Source: Pirellulales bacterium
Lineage (GTDB): Bacteria > Planctomycetota > Planctomycetia > Pirellulales > DATAWG01
Direction of reading: 5' to 3'
NCBI GenBank assembly: GCA_036267355.1
Contig: DATAWG010000055.1
Location: 1 to 48,257 of the forward strand
Length of the DNA: 48,257 nucleotides
The notes below the pieces were generated by a model that worked only from the letters and a program-made list of their open reading frames with translations, did not search any database and had not been told where the DNA came from. Below, in pieces: positions 1-11,009 of this stretch. The position numbers and the translations under genes are program-made. Each line of letters begins with the position of its first letter. The stretch's first letter is position 1.

Positions 1-68
1 TCCAGGCCTTCAACGCGTCGCTGAAGGACTTCGCAATTCGGGCACGGCTTGTCGGCGGGCTGCGTCAT
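1..68 (-). CDS. Partial gene, N-terminal 22 codons, possibly IS66-type transposase
   Basis: On the minus strand an ATG at 68 opens a frame that runs off the window edge. The 22 visible residues begin MTQPADKPCPNCEVLQRRVE, with a CPNC knuckle followed by a likely coiled-coil start. IS66-family transposases often begin with a CPxC motif and then a leucine-zipper-like helix, so this is the best guess. The fragment is too short to prove it, and another zinc-knuckle protein is possible. It lies 24 bases beyond the stop codon of the AAA ATPase and could be co-transcribed with it. Confidence 0.3.
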   Translation of the reverse strand, partial: MTQPADKPCPNCEVLQRRVEGL

Positions 69-92
69 AGCGCCGCCAACTTACCCGATCAC

Positions 93-1388
93 CTACAAAA
101 CCTCGAATACCGATTTACCCAAAAATCCGTGAACGCTTACCCCACCGGCAAAGAGCGCCCCGAGGTTTTCAGCCCCTTGCCATTCTCGCAACGCTGGATG
201 CTCTCGCCCGGCGACGATGTCCGTCGCGCCATCGGAGTTCTTCGCGAAGCACAGCACTGAATCTGGATCGACGACGCTCAGAATTACCGGCGAATGCGTT
301 GCAAGGAGGATTTGAGCGCCGTATACAGACGAAAGCGATTGGTACATCGTCTCGATTGCGCGCGGATGAATCCCGTTCTCCGGCTCTTCAATCAGGTAGA
401 TTCCCCCGAAGTCGTCGAGGTAAGCGGGAAGAGTCAGGGCCATCAGCCGCAAGGTCCCGTCAGATGCCATCCACGATGGAACCTCGAGCCCCCCGTCGTA
501 CTCAAGCTGGAGATATCGATGCCTATCGTCGGCACGCTCGATTGTGCGCACGTCTGCTAGATCCGGTAAAGCCGTGCGGAGATGTGCCACCCAGTGTTTT
601 AGGCGCGCGGAGTCGCGTTCCTCCAAGCCGGCAATAACCCATGGAAGGTTCGAGCCGTCGGACTTGAACCCTCTCGCCTGCCCCGGAGGGCTGGCCTGCC
701 GCACCAGAAGGCTGTTCAAGATCATTTTCTCGATGCCGTTCGTCAGTAGCTGCTTGAACCAAGCACTGACAGGAAAATTTTCTTCATCCTCCGGTAAATT
801 GCCCAGCGTCGATTTCCGGGCACCCAGTTTGAAGGCCGGTGCCCACCGACCCTCTTTCTGATGTGCGTCCGCGTAATAGTTGTCGTTTCCCCCAGGCGTC
901 TTGCTGAATAGGGATCGTCGCTTCCCACTTGACTTTCCCGCGCTGACAATCGTGTTTGGAGGAGGCGGCGGCTCAGGAAATAAGCCTTTTTGCGTTGAGC
1001 TTTCATGCCCTCGGACTTGCAGCCATCCTCGTTCCTCGGCAATTACTATTTCTTTGCTCTCCGGGTCGATCCCAATTGCAACTTCGTATCGAACGGTGTC
1101 ATAAGTCTGAACCGCTAACAATCTGCGCTTCTCCGGCGGAATGGACGCCTCCACGGCAAGTTCGAAGCGATTCCCGGAGTGCTGCCAAAGCAAATCGCTA
1201 AAGTTACGAGTACGCTTATACACGGCCTGCTCAAGCCCTTCCGCAACCAAATCGCCTAAGAAGGCTATTACGTCGAGGAACGTTGTCTTGCCGCTCGCAT
1301 TCGGTCCAACGAGAACGTGGAATCGACCAACCTTTTGCCTGACGTATCGCAGGCAGCGAAAATTCAGGGCTTCAACGAGTGTTAGCAT
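93..1388 (-). CDS. OLD/RecF-like AAA family ATPase (AAA_21 type)
   Basis: A 431-residue ABC/SMC-like ATPase. Walker A GPNASGKTT lies at residues 28-36, directly after an N-terminal strand (LVEALNFRCLRY) typical of RecF, OLD and AAA_21 proteins. The ABC-signature-like segment is ASDGTLRLMALTL near 308, Walker B is IYLIEEPENG near 330, and the H-loop LATHSP is near 362. I chose the ATG at 1388 because the family begins MLTLVEALNF; an upstream in-frame ATG at 1424 would add 12 unlikely residues. Proteins of this build often work in defence modules with a nuclease or TOPRIM partner encoded next door, but no such partner is visible here. It is 55 bases downstream of gyrB on the same strand, where recF or gyrA might be expected, yet it lacks RecF length and motifs. 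Function beyond ATP hydrolysis is not known from sequence. Confidence 0.8.
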   Translation of the reverse strand: MLTLVEALNFRCLRYVRQKVGRFHVLVGPNASGKTTFLDVIAFLGDLVAEGLEQAVYKRTRNFSDLLWQHSGNRFELAVEASIPPEKRRLLAVQTYDTVRYEVAIGIDPESKEIVIAEERGWLQVRGHESSTQKGLFPEPPPPPNTIVSAGKSSGKRRSLFSKTPGGNDNYYADAHQKEGRWAPAFKLGARKSTLGNLPEDEENFPVSAWFKQLLTNGIEKMILNSLLVRQASPPGQARGFKSDGSNLPWVIAGLEERDSARLKHWVAHLRTALPDLADVRTIERADDRHRYLQLEYDGGLEVPSWMASDGTLRLMALTLPAYLDDFGGIYLIEEPENGIHPRAIETMYQSLSSVYGAQILLATHSPVILSVVDPDSVLCFAKNSDGATDIVAGREHPALREWQGAENLGALFAGGVSVHGFLGKSVFEVL

Positions 1389-1443
1389 GCGTGATGAGAG
1401 GGTAATCGAAACGCGACAATGCATGGAAGCTCATCGGAAACCG

Positions 1444-4137
<2,694 letters not shown>

Positions 4138-4290
4138 CTATTAACATTGTAGCGCTGCAGCCAAGGCCCTCACGCGGAAAGAAACGTGAGCGGCAAGCCG
4201 CTAACCGCCGGTGCTTTTCTCGTGCGTTTGCATGCTGCTCGGCCGACGGGCGATTGGCGAAACATCCAACCGGCGGCTGCTCCTCGCCGC

Positions 4291-4596
4291 TCATTCGATC
4301 GGTCCGACGCGGAATCTCAGATCGCGGACCGAATCGTCGGCCAATCGATGGCGGAGCCGCTCCAATATTTGAACTTTCTGAAAACCCATTTCCTGCACCA
4401 ACGTCGAATTGGCCACGAACACCTCCAACACCCCGCGGCGGATGTTGCCCGGCCGACTGATCTTCGCCAGCATCGGACCAGCCGCTTCGCGCCAGGCCGC
4501 TTCACAACCAGACGCAGCCGTTTGGCGGGCATAGCCGCGACGAGCCAACAGCTGTGCTAGCACTTCGGCAATCGGCTGCGGGGTGCCTTTGGCCAT
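4291..4596 (-). CDS. dciA: DUF721 / DciA-type helicase-loader protein
   Basis: A 101-residue protein starting MAKGTPQPIAEVLAQLLARR. It shows the DUF721 pattern: an N-terminal helix, WREAAGPMLAKISRPGNIRRGVLEVFVAN (a KH-like beta-alpha fold), and a final QEMGFQKVQILERLRHRL helix with a short basic segment. DciA is the ancestral bacterial loader of replicative helicase DnaB, and the family is commonly encoded beside dnaA, dnaN, recF and gyrB, as here. An open frame continues upstream to 4734 but would overlap dnaN, so the ATG at 4596 is preferred. It is 80 bp downstream of dnaN, and that gap holds a single arm of a dispersed repeat. The assignment rests on family shape plus context. Confidence 0.75.
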   Translation of the reverse strand: MAKGTPQPIAEVLAQLLARRGYARQTAASGCEAAWREAAGPMLAKISRPGNIRRGVLEVFVANSTLVQEMGFQKVQILERLRHRLADDSVRDLRFRVGPIE

Positions 4597-4676
4597 GAGC
4601 GACGACCGGGATTCGAGGCAGGGGGGAACGTGCGAAACCGCAAGCGGGAGGACGAACCAATCGGAGCAGCGCGGCC

Positions 4677-5795
4677 CTAGCGATCGCGAGCCAGCGGCAT
4701 GATCACGTAGCCGTAGCCGTCGTCGGTCGTGCAAACGGCGGCGCTTTCGGCGTCTTTCAGGTCCAAGGTAAACATTTTGTCGGCATCAAGCACTTTGAGG
4801 AAATCGCTCATGTAGCGTGGGTCGAGAGTGATCGCGACGTTCGGCCCGCTATAGGCGATGGGGAGTTCGACGTGCGACTTGCCGACATCGGCTGTTTCGC
4901 CGGCGAGGGTCAACATCCCGTCGCCGAATTTGAAATCGACGCCGCGGCTCTCATCGTTGGTGACGATCGCGGCCTGCCGGACGGCAGAATACAAGCTCCC
5001 CACCGGCAATTCGATTTTCTGCGAGTCTTGCCGCTGCGGAAACACATCGCGCCAGCGTGGAAACCGCCCTTCAACCAGCCGCGAATAAATCGTCACACGC
5101 GGCGTAGAGACGAGAATATCGTTGGCCCGCGCGGAGATTTGCACTTGAGCATCGGGCTCGAAGAAGGCGCGATCCATCAGGTGCATGGCCCGCGAGGGAA
5201 CGATCGTCATCGTGTCGGCATTTTGATGCCCGCCGACGCTGTGGGCCGGCCCTTCCATTTTCGCCAGCCGCCGCCCGTCGGTGGCCACGGCCGTGATTCG
5301 CTTTTCGGTCATTTCCAGCAGCACGCCCCCCAAGGCGTAGCGACTGCTCTCGTTGTCGGTGGCGAACAGCGTACGGCGGACCAGCTCGCGCAACAAGCGG
5401 GTCGGCAACTCGTGATGCTTGCCTTCGCTGAACGGTGCAACGGTGGGATATTCTTCCGGGTTTTCGCCCGGCAAACGGAATTCGCTCCGCTCGCCGCGCA
5501 CCAGCGTGCCGGATTGCGTGGTTTCGAGAAACAATCGGGCATCGCCGCTGCACTCGCGCAGGATGGGCCCGAAACGGTTGATCGAGAGCAAGGCCGTGCC
5601 CGGCGTTTCCACTTCCATGCCCGACACCTGGATGCGAATGCCGATTTCCAAATCGGTCGCCATGAGAAGGACGGCCTCTTGGGTGGCTTCGAGCTTGACG
5701 TTTTGCAGGATCGGCTTGGGGCTGCGCGTGGGGGCGACGGAGGAGGCGGTTTGAAAAGCCGCGAGAAGTTGTTCTCGATCACACGTGAGTTTCAT
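4677..5795 (-). CDS. dnaN: DNA polymerase III sliding clamp, beta subunit
   Basis: The 372-residue length fits the three-domain clamp that encircles DNA and tethers polymerase. It starts MKLTCDREQLLAAFQTASSVAP, has the usual ATDLEIGIRIQV in domain I, the ATDGRRLAKME strand in domain II, and ends VIMPLARDR, matching the canonical clamp C-terminus that forms part of the peptide-binding pocket. A GAAAGG Shine-Dalgarno-like stretch lies about 10 bases before the ATG. It is the second gene of the dnaA-dnaN-dciA-gyrB order. recF, often immediately downstream of dnaN, is missing. Confidence 0.95.
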   Translation of the reverse strand: MKLTCDREQLLAAFQTASSVAPTRSPKPILQNVKLEATQEAVLLMATDLEIGIRIQVSGMEVETPGTALLSINRFGPILRECSGDARLFLETTQSGTLVRGERSEFRLPGENPEEYPTVAPFSEGKHHELPTRLLRELVRRTLFATDNESSRYALGGVLLEMTEKRITAVATDGRRLAKMEGPAHSVGGHQNADTMTIVPSRAMHLMDRAFFEPDAQVQISARANDILVSTPRVTIYSRLVEGRFPRWRDVFPQRQDSQKIELPVGSLYSAVRQAAIVTNDESRGVDFKFGDGMLTLAGETADVGKSHVELPIAYSGPNVAITLDPRYMSDFLKVLDADKMFTLDLKDAESAAVCTTDDGYGYVIMPLARDR

Positions 5796-6154
5796 GACGG
5801 ATCGGGCCTTTCATCAAGGGACCATTTTGGGGACCCAGGGTCTGGGAGTTTCTTCTTCTTAAAGAATTAATTAATTCAGCAGTATTAGTAGGTGGGCGCC
5901 GCGGATTGTCGATTCCCCCTCGCCAAACGCCGAATCGCTACCAATGTCTCGGGCAATTCGCGTTCGGACGGGCGTCGCATCGGTCTGGAAAACTTGTCGG
6001 CATCGTGTCGATGGCGTGTCGGGCGGATGTCGATTGGCGAGGCAATTAATTCGATGGCGATTGGCTGCTGTCGACGGTGTTGGCCGGGCGGCGATTTACC
6101 GACAGCCGAGTGACGGTTTTTCCACAGCGATGGCGCGTGGATGGTCTATGCATT
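5796..6154. other. oriC: dnaA-dnaN intergenic region, candidate replication origin
   Basis: This 359-bp gap holds no credible gene. It contains an AT-rich stretch at about 5849-5890, with the palindrome GAATTAATTAATTC at 5864-5877 as a possible unwinding element; ATTAATTC recurs near 6045-6052. There is one DnaA-box-like site, TTTTCCACA, at 6118-6126 (one mismatch to TTATCCACA). An 11-bp imperfect palindrome GACCCAGGGTC lies at about 5832. Only one good DnaA box was found, so the origin call rests mainly on position between dnaA and dnaN and on the AT island. Confidence 0.4.
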
Positions 6155-7498
6155 TCACGTGTGGGCCAGGGCGCGGCGCAGATCCGACACGGCTCGCCGC
6201 GTCGCGGGATCGGACTGCAATCGCGATTCGATCGAGCGGTAGTTGTGTAAGACCGTGGTATGATCGCGACCGCCAAAATGTTGTCCGAGCTGCTGCAGGC
6301 TTTTGGCCGTGAGTTGCCGGCCCAGATACATCGCGATGGCCCGAGCCTGCACGACCGTGCGCTGCCGCGAAGGGCTACTCAATTCGGCCACTCGCAGGCC
6401 GAAATACTTCGCCGCCAAAACGGAGATCGTGCGCAAAGTGGGTTGCAGCCGCAATCGCCGATCGGCAAGCCATTGGCGAACCGCTTTCGCATCGACGCAG
6501 CGCGGCGCGATTTCGCTGGCGACGATCGCGCAAGCAATGTTTTCATTCGCGACTGAGCCAGAGTTTGCAACGGCCTCGTCGCGTGGCTCGGAACCCAAAG
6601 TAAGCTCCGAACGAACGTCCAACTCCACAAGCGCGCCGAGCAATTCCGGCACAGTGCCGTTCAAGCCATCGGCAAGCGCCCGCAGCGCCGGCGCGGTGAT
6701 CGGGATTGCTCGCAATCGCGCGAGCCGTTCGACAATCGCCAATCGGGTTGCCAAAGTCGGCGCTCTTAGCGGCAGCAACAAGCCTGCCGCCAAGCGACCG
6801 CGGAGATCGGGCGACAGGCCGGTGATCCGTTCCGGCGGTGTGCTCGATGTAATCACCACTTGGCCGCCCTGGTCGACAATGGCGTCGAGCGAATGGACCA
6901 ATTCGAGTTGCGCAGCACGCCGATTTTGCAGTTGCGCCAGCCCTTCGATCACCAACAGCGATACGTTGCGAATACGGCGCTGGAAGGCTGGCGTCGATTC
7001 GGCAGCGATCACGGCATTCAACTCCTGGGCAAAATCCGAGGCGTTGAAATACGCCACCGACGCCGGCGGCAACCGATGATGCGATGCCCATCTGTCGGCC
7101 AAACCGCGAGCCAAATGCGATTTGCCCACGCCCGGAAGGCCGACAATTACCAGCGGGTTGAATTTCGAGGGCCGGTCTTGCAAAAGAGACTCGATTGCCA
7201 CGGCGGCCAAGCGATTCTCCGGACCGGCGATGAATTCGAGCGAAATTGGCGACGCAGACGGGCGGTTGCCAAGCGACATGGCGACCGCACCGGCAGTGGC
7301 GGGCGATTTCGCTTTGCGAACAGGCGATGCAGCGCGGTCGCGCCTGGCCGAAGCAGCGCATTCGCGAGCCGGTTCGGCTGGCGGCGCGTCGACGTCAGCC
7401 GGCGCCAGATCGGCCGAAAGCGGGATTATAAAAACGCCGTCTTCCACCGCGGCTCCGTCCTGCAAAATTGCGATCCGGCCGGATCGCTTTGGGTTCAA
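6155..7498 (-). CDS. dnaA: Chromosomal replication initiator DnaA, divergent
   Basis: A 447-residue DnaA-like protein. The AAA+ core has Walker A GLPGVGKSH (120-128), and the C-terminal DNA-binding domain carries the near-perfect signature GGRDHTTVLHNYRSIE (409-424). Domain I is not recognisable: the first about 77 residues are Ala/Pro/Arg-rich. Walker B, normally LLIDDIQF, reads LLVIEGLAQL (181-190), so the two acidic residues are E and G. Sensor II, normally VRELEGAL, reads VPELLGAL (283-290), losing the arginine. The box VII arginine (GRLAAGL, about 234-235) is present. The start is TTG at 7498, with an in-frame stop at 7514-7516; a later ATG at 7279 is possible. A TATAAT lies on the minus strand at 7513-7518 but without a good -35. 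ATP hydrolysis is probably weakened; DNA binding should be intact. Confidence 0.88.
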   Translation of the reverse strand: MNPKRSGRIAILQDGAAVEDGVFIIPLSADLAPADVDAPPAEPARECAASARRDRAASPVRKAKSPATAGAVAMSLGNRPSASPISLEFIAGPENRLAAVAIESLLQDRPSKFNPLVIVGLPGVGKSHLARGLADRWASHHRLPPASVAYFNASDFAQELNAVIAAESTPAFQRRIRNVSLLVIEGLAQLQNRRAAQLELVHSLDAIVDQGGQVVITSSTPPERITGLSPDLRGRLAAGLLLPLRAPTLATRLAIVERLARLRAIPITAPALRALADGLNGTVPELLGALVELDVRSELTLGSEPRDEAVANSGSVANENIACAIVASEIAPRCVDAKAVRQWLADRRLRLQPTLRTISVLAAKYFGLRVAELSSPSRQRTVVQARAIAMYLGRQLTAKSLQQLGQHFGGRDHTTVLHNYRSIESRLQSDPATRRAVSDLRRALAHT

Positions 7499-7693
7499 AA
7501 TTCGGAGCCGGAATTATAGCGGTTTGCAACCCTCTCGGCGAGGAGCGGCGGTGAATTTTCACGAGTAAAAACGTCGCCGCAAATCATTGCCGCCATGCAA
7601 GATACGAAAACAGGGCCGAATCGGTCGTTTCACGAAGCCGCGCGGGGTGATCGCAAGATTGCGAATCGAGCATCGGGGCGGCAAACCGCACGA

Positions 7694-8929
7694 TCATTCT
7701 CGCGGCTTTGCCGCTCGCAAAACGGATAGGATTCGTTCGGCCGCGAGCGCGATGTCGGCCTCGGTCGTCGTTGCCCCGAGGCTGAAGCGAAGACTGCTTT
7801 GCACCTGGGATTCGGGCAGCCCCATCGCCGTCAGCGTCGGCGAAGGCTCGCGCGAGCCGCTCGCGCAGGCCGACCCGGTCGAACACGCCACGCCAGCCAG
7901 GTCCAACGCCATTTGCAGCGCTTGCCGGTCGTAGCCGGGAAATGAAATGTTCGAGGTCCCCGGGAGCCGCTGGACCGTCGCCTCGTTGCCATCCTCGCTG
8001 ATGCCGTGAATGGTGGCGGTTGGCCAATTGCTTCGGATCGCGCCTTCAAATCGATCGCGCAGCCGCGCGATGCGGGCGACTCGGTCCAATTGTTCTCGTT
8101 GAAAACAGGCCAGGGCAACATGCATTCCGACCGCCAGCGCGACAGACTCTGTGCCCGGCCGAAGGCCATATTGTTGAAATCCGCCCCAGTGGAGCGGCTC
8201 CAGCGGCACGTCGCCGCGCAGCAACAGCGCGCCGATCCCGCGCGGACCGTGAAATTTGTGCGCCGCACAGCTCAACGCCGCGACGCCAAGCCGGCGAAAA
8301 TCCACCGGCACTTTGCCCACCGTCTGGGCCGCGTCCGTGTGCAGGAGAACCTTCGCGGCCCGGCCCAATTCCGCCAATTGCTCGATCGGCTGGAGCACGC
8401 CCGTTTCATTGTTGGCGAGCATGACACTGGCAAACCGTGGCCGCTTGCTGATCGAACTCTGCCCCGTGGATTGTTTCAGGGCCGGATCCGCTTTGACCAA
8501 TGCGGCAGCGAATTGTTCCAACTCGACGACGCCGGCGGAAGAAACGCCGATTCGCTCGATGTGCCAGCCGCGGCGAGCCAATGCCTCGGCAGGCCGGGCA
8601 ACGCTGGGATGCTCGATCGCGGAAACGACGAGCGTCCCCGTAGCGGCTGATCCTGCCATGCCGAACAGCGCCAAATTGTTTGCTTCCGTTCCGCCGCTGG
8701 TGAAGATCAAGCGATCGGGCTGGCGCCCCGCGGCTGCCGCACCCAGCAAGGCCGCGATGCCCTCCCGCGCTTCTTCCAGCACGTGCCGAGCCTGCCGGCC
8801 AAGCTGATGCTGGCTTTCCGGGTTGCCGTAGACCGACTGCTGGCATTCGACCATCGCCGCCAGCGCTTCGGGCAGGATCGGGGTGGTCGAGTTATGGTCG
8901 AGATAAATCGTGTGGGCAGCGGTCGGCAT
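7694..8929 (-). CDS. Cysteine desulfurase, NifS/IscS-like
   Basis: PLP-dependent enzyme (411 aa) that removes sulfur from cysteine for Fe-S clusters or tRNA thiolation. It begins with IYLDHNSTTP, followed by SGGTEANN, EHPS (His107), HTDAAQ (Asp199), the Schiff-base lysine in CAAHKFHGPRG (Lys225), and the cysteine loop ACSTGSACASG (Cys349/Cys355), which is longer than the classical IscS SSGSACTS loop. The ATG at 8929 is chosen because the fold starts there; the open frame upstream is not protein-like and crosses an inverted repeat. A TATAAT on the minus strand sits at 8936-8941. No iscU or tRNA-thiolase gene is adjacent, so whether it is IscS, NifS or a tRNA-modification enzyme is open. Confidence 0.92.
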   Translation of the reverse strand: MPTAAHTIYLDHNSTTPILPEALAAMVECQQSVYGNPESQHQLGRQARHVLEEAREGIAALLGAAAAGRQPDRLIFTSGGTEANNLALFGMAGSAATGTLVVSAIEHPSVARPAEALARRGWHIERIGVSSAGVVELEQFAAALVKADPALKQSTGQSSISKRPRFASVMLANNETGVLQPIEQLAELGRAAKVLLHTDAAQTVGKVPVDFRRLGVAALSCAAHKFHGPRGIGALLLRGDVPLEPLHWGGFQQYGLRPGTESVALAVGMHVALACFQREQLDRVARIARLRDRFEGAIRSNWPTATIHGISEDGNEATVQRLPGTSNISFPGYDRQALQMALDLAGVACSTGSACASGSREPSPTLTAMGLPESQVQSSLRFSLGATTTEADIALAAERILSVLRAAKPRE

Positions 8930-8991
8930 CCGCGAATTATAACCGCCGACGGCTGGAATATATCGACCGCAATGCATTGGTGGTTGGTCTC

Positions 8992-9071
8992 GGCACGACG
9001 TGCGAAACCGCAAGCGAGCTTCAAGCCGCCGACGGATAGTGAGGCTCGCTTGCGGTTTTGCGCGTCGTGCC
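8992..9071. repeat. Inverted repeat, family R5 (28-bp arms)
   Basis: Left arm 8992-9019 and right arm 9044-9071 are complementary over 28 positions with two mismatches, around a 24-base loop. The core is GCGAAACCGCAAGCGAGC. A single similar arm lies at 4629-4647 between dnaN and dciA. The element sits in the gap between the divergently transcribed cysteine desulfurase and the gene at 9181. Confidence 0.85.
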
Positions 9072-9180
9072 GCCCATTCTTTCGCGGGATTTCTCAGCGA
9101 CTGCCATTGTCCGAAGCCGCGCCGCTCGCTATTATCCCGCTCCACTTTTCTTTCCCACCACAACGGAGCCGTGGCCGGCG

Positions 9181-9963
9181 ATGCAATCTTCCGTAGGCCT
9201 TGCGTTTCGGGCGTTGGTGATGCTGGCCTGTTTGGCACTGGTGCCATTTTTGGCCATCTACGGCAAGCAATTGCCAGAGCTTTATAAGGCGGTCGTCGAT
9301 GCCTATAAGGCTCGCACGCATCAGAAGACCGCCGACCCGTTGGCAGGCATTGCAACCGATGCGCCGCCGTGGGCGCCGACCAACGATCACCGTGCCGCCG
9401 ATCCGCTGCCGCGTGGCCAAAGCGAAACGCCAGTCGAATCACGCCCCGCCCCGCTTGCGGCGATTCCGCCCCAGCCATTGCCCGTTCAATCAGCGCCCAC
9501 TCAGCCTGGGCCCCTGGCCGGCGGCGGACCGGCCCCGCAACCGTTGGCCAGCGAAAGCATGTCTGCTACCGGAGGCGCGGTGCAGCCGGCGAGCTTTGCC
9601 GCGCCGGTAGAAAATGCCAAAACGACCGATTCAGCAGTTGATTCGGAACACGAAGCCGCAACCAACTCCGCCCCGCCAGCGCCCCCGGCGGCCGACACCT
9701 GCACGACCCAATTCCGGCATGTCGAAGCTCGACTGCGAGAACTCGGCGCCACCTATTATCTGCTCGAAACCTTTGGCGACGGCTATCGCTTCTATTGCGA
9801 AGTGTCGCTAGCCGCCAACTCCGACCCGGGCCATCATCGCGTCTTCCAAGCGACCGACACTGACCCGCTGAAGGCGATGCAACGGGTGCTTGACGACGTC
9901 GAGCGATTCCGGCGCCCCGACGGTGCCGGGCAATTTTCGAGTCCATCGGGCATTCAACGCTGA
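9181..9963 (+). CDS. Membrane-anchored hypothetical protein with Pro/Ala-rich linker
   Basis: 260 residues. An N-terminal hydrophobic helix (about 8-27, ALVMLACLALVPFLAIYG) is either a signal anchor or an uncleaved signal peptide. A long Pro/Ala/Gln-rich linker (about 50-175) leads to a folded C-terminal domain of about 80 residues beginning CTTQFRHVEARLRELGATYY and containing DGYRFYCEVSL and a conserved-looking FQATDTDPLKAMQRVLDDV. The layout suggests a periplasmic domain tethered to the membrane. The domain is not recognised. I started at the ATG at 9181 because the upstream frame runs into repeat sequence. It is followed closely by scpB on the same strand. Confidence 0.7.
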   Translation: MQSSVGLAFRALVMLACLALVPFLAIYGKQLPELYKAVVDAYKARTHQKTADPLAGIATDAPPWAPTNDHRAADPLPRGQSETPVESRPAPLAAIPPQPLPVQSAPTQPGPLAGGGPAPQPLASESMSATGGAVQPASFAAPVENAKTTDSAVDSEHEAATNSAPPAPPAADTCTTQFRHVEARLRELGATYYLLETFGDGYRFYCEVSLAANSDPGHHRVFQATDTDPLKAMQRVLDDVERFRRPDGAGQFSSPSGIQR

Positions 9964-10086
9964 GCCGGATCATCTTTGCCCTGGTCTGCGGGCTTGCAGA
10001 GACCGGGAGGCCGCCGTAAGTTCGAGGCGCTGTCGCGGTCGGTCGCAGTTTCACCGCACAACTCTACGCAGCCGGCAGAGATTGCC

Positions 10087-10896
10087 ATGCACAAACGGCT
10101 CCCCAAACTCGGCTACTGTCGCGGTGCGAGCCGACTTAACCGGAAACGGGGTTCAGCGCTGCCGGCGGCATTTGCATCGAAGCGGCGGAGCGGCTTCGCC
10201 CGATGGCAGCTTTTCATACGCGGCGGCTCAAAAAGACGGCCGGAGCCGATTGTCCAAGGCCCGCTGGCTCGCGACGACCGGTTGGCCCGAGTCGAAGCAG
10301 CGCTGTTCTTGGCTCGCGAGCCGCTCACCAGCCGAAAGATCGGACAATTGGCCGGCCTGAGCGACGGCACGGCCGCCCGAACGGCCGTTCGCCAATTGAA
10401 CCGGCTCTATGACGACGGGGGCAGTCCGTTCCGTGCCGAGGAACTGGCCGGCGGTTTCCAATTGCTCACTCGGCCGATGTTTGGGCCGTGGCTGCGGCGG
10501 CTATTGCATACGCCCGTCGAAACGCGGCTCACCGCACCGGCGCTCGAGACGTTGGCGGTCGTGGCCTATCGTCAACCGGTGTTGCGATCCGAAGTGGAGG
10601 CGATCCGCGGCGTGCAGTGCGGCGATATTCTGCGGCAATTGATGGATCGCGACTTGGTGCGAATCACCAGCCGCGCCGACGATTTGGGCCGGCCTTTGCT
10701 CTACGGCACCACGAGGCGGTTCTTGCAGATTTTCGGGCTGCGACATCTCGACGAATTGCCGCAAGCCGAGACGCTGCGGCGGCGGCCGGCGCCGGCCGAA
10801 CCGGCCGCAGCCTCGCAGCCATCGGCCGAGGCGAGCGCGAATTCTTCGCAACCGGCGGCGACCTCGTTGCAAACCGCCGAAAATCGTGCAATCTAG
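10087..10896 (+). CDS. scpB: Segregation and condensation protein B
   Basis: ScpB forms the SMC-ScpA-ScpB condensin that compacts and segregates chromosomes. The 269-residue frame carries the two winged-helix domains: VEAALFLAREPLTSRKIGQLAG, then ALETLAVVAYRQPVLRSEVEAIRG, which is the family hallmark, and GRPLLYGTTRRFLQIFGL. About 60 basic N-terminal residues and an Ala/Pro/Ser-rich tail of about 45 residues flank the core. The ATG at 10087 is the first ATG; the frame is open back to a TTG at 9976. scpA and smc are not in the window. Confidence 0.9.
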   Translation: MHKRLPKLGYCRGASRLNRKRGSALPAAFASKRRSGFARWQLFIRGGSKRRPEPIVQGPLARDDRLARVEAALFLAREPLTSRKIGQLAGLSDGTAARTAVRQLNRLYDDGGSPFRAEELAGGFQLLTRPMFGPWLRRLLHTPVETRLTAPALETLAVVAYRQPVLRSEVEAIRGVQCGDILRQLMDRDLVRITSRADDLGRPLLYGTTRRFLQIFGLRHLDELPQAETLRRRPAPAEPAAASQPSAEASANSSQPAATSLQTAENRAI

Positions 10897-11009
10897 TTCT
10901 CCGAGAACTATTCTCTCGGCTGCCCGGTCGGTATGATGTCCGGCTTCCCATATTGTTTCCCCGCTCCCGGTGACTCATTGACGAGAAAGTCTTGCAGGAG
11001 GAATTCCCA

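Noticed and set aside
8930-9478. A 183-codon upstream extension of the cysteine desulfurase
   Set aside because: It crosses inverted repeat R5 and overlaps another gene on the opposite strand; the family starts at residue MPTAAHTIYLDHN.
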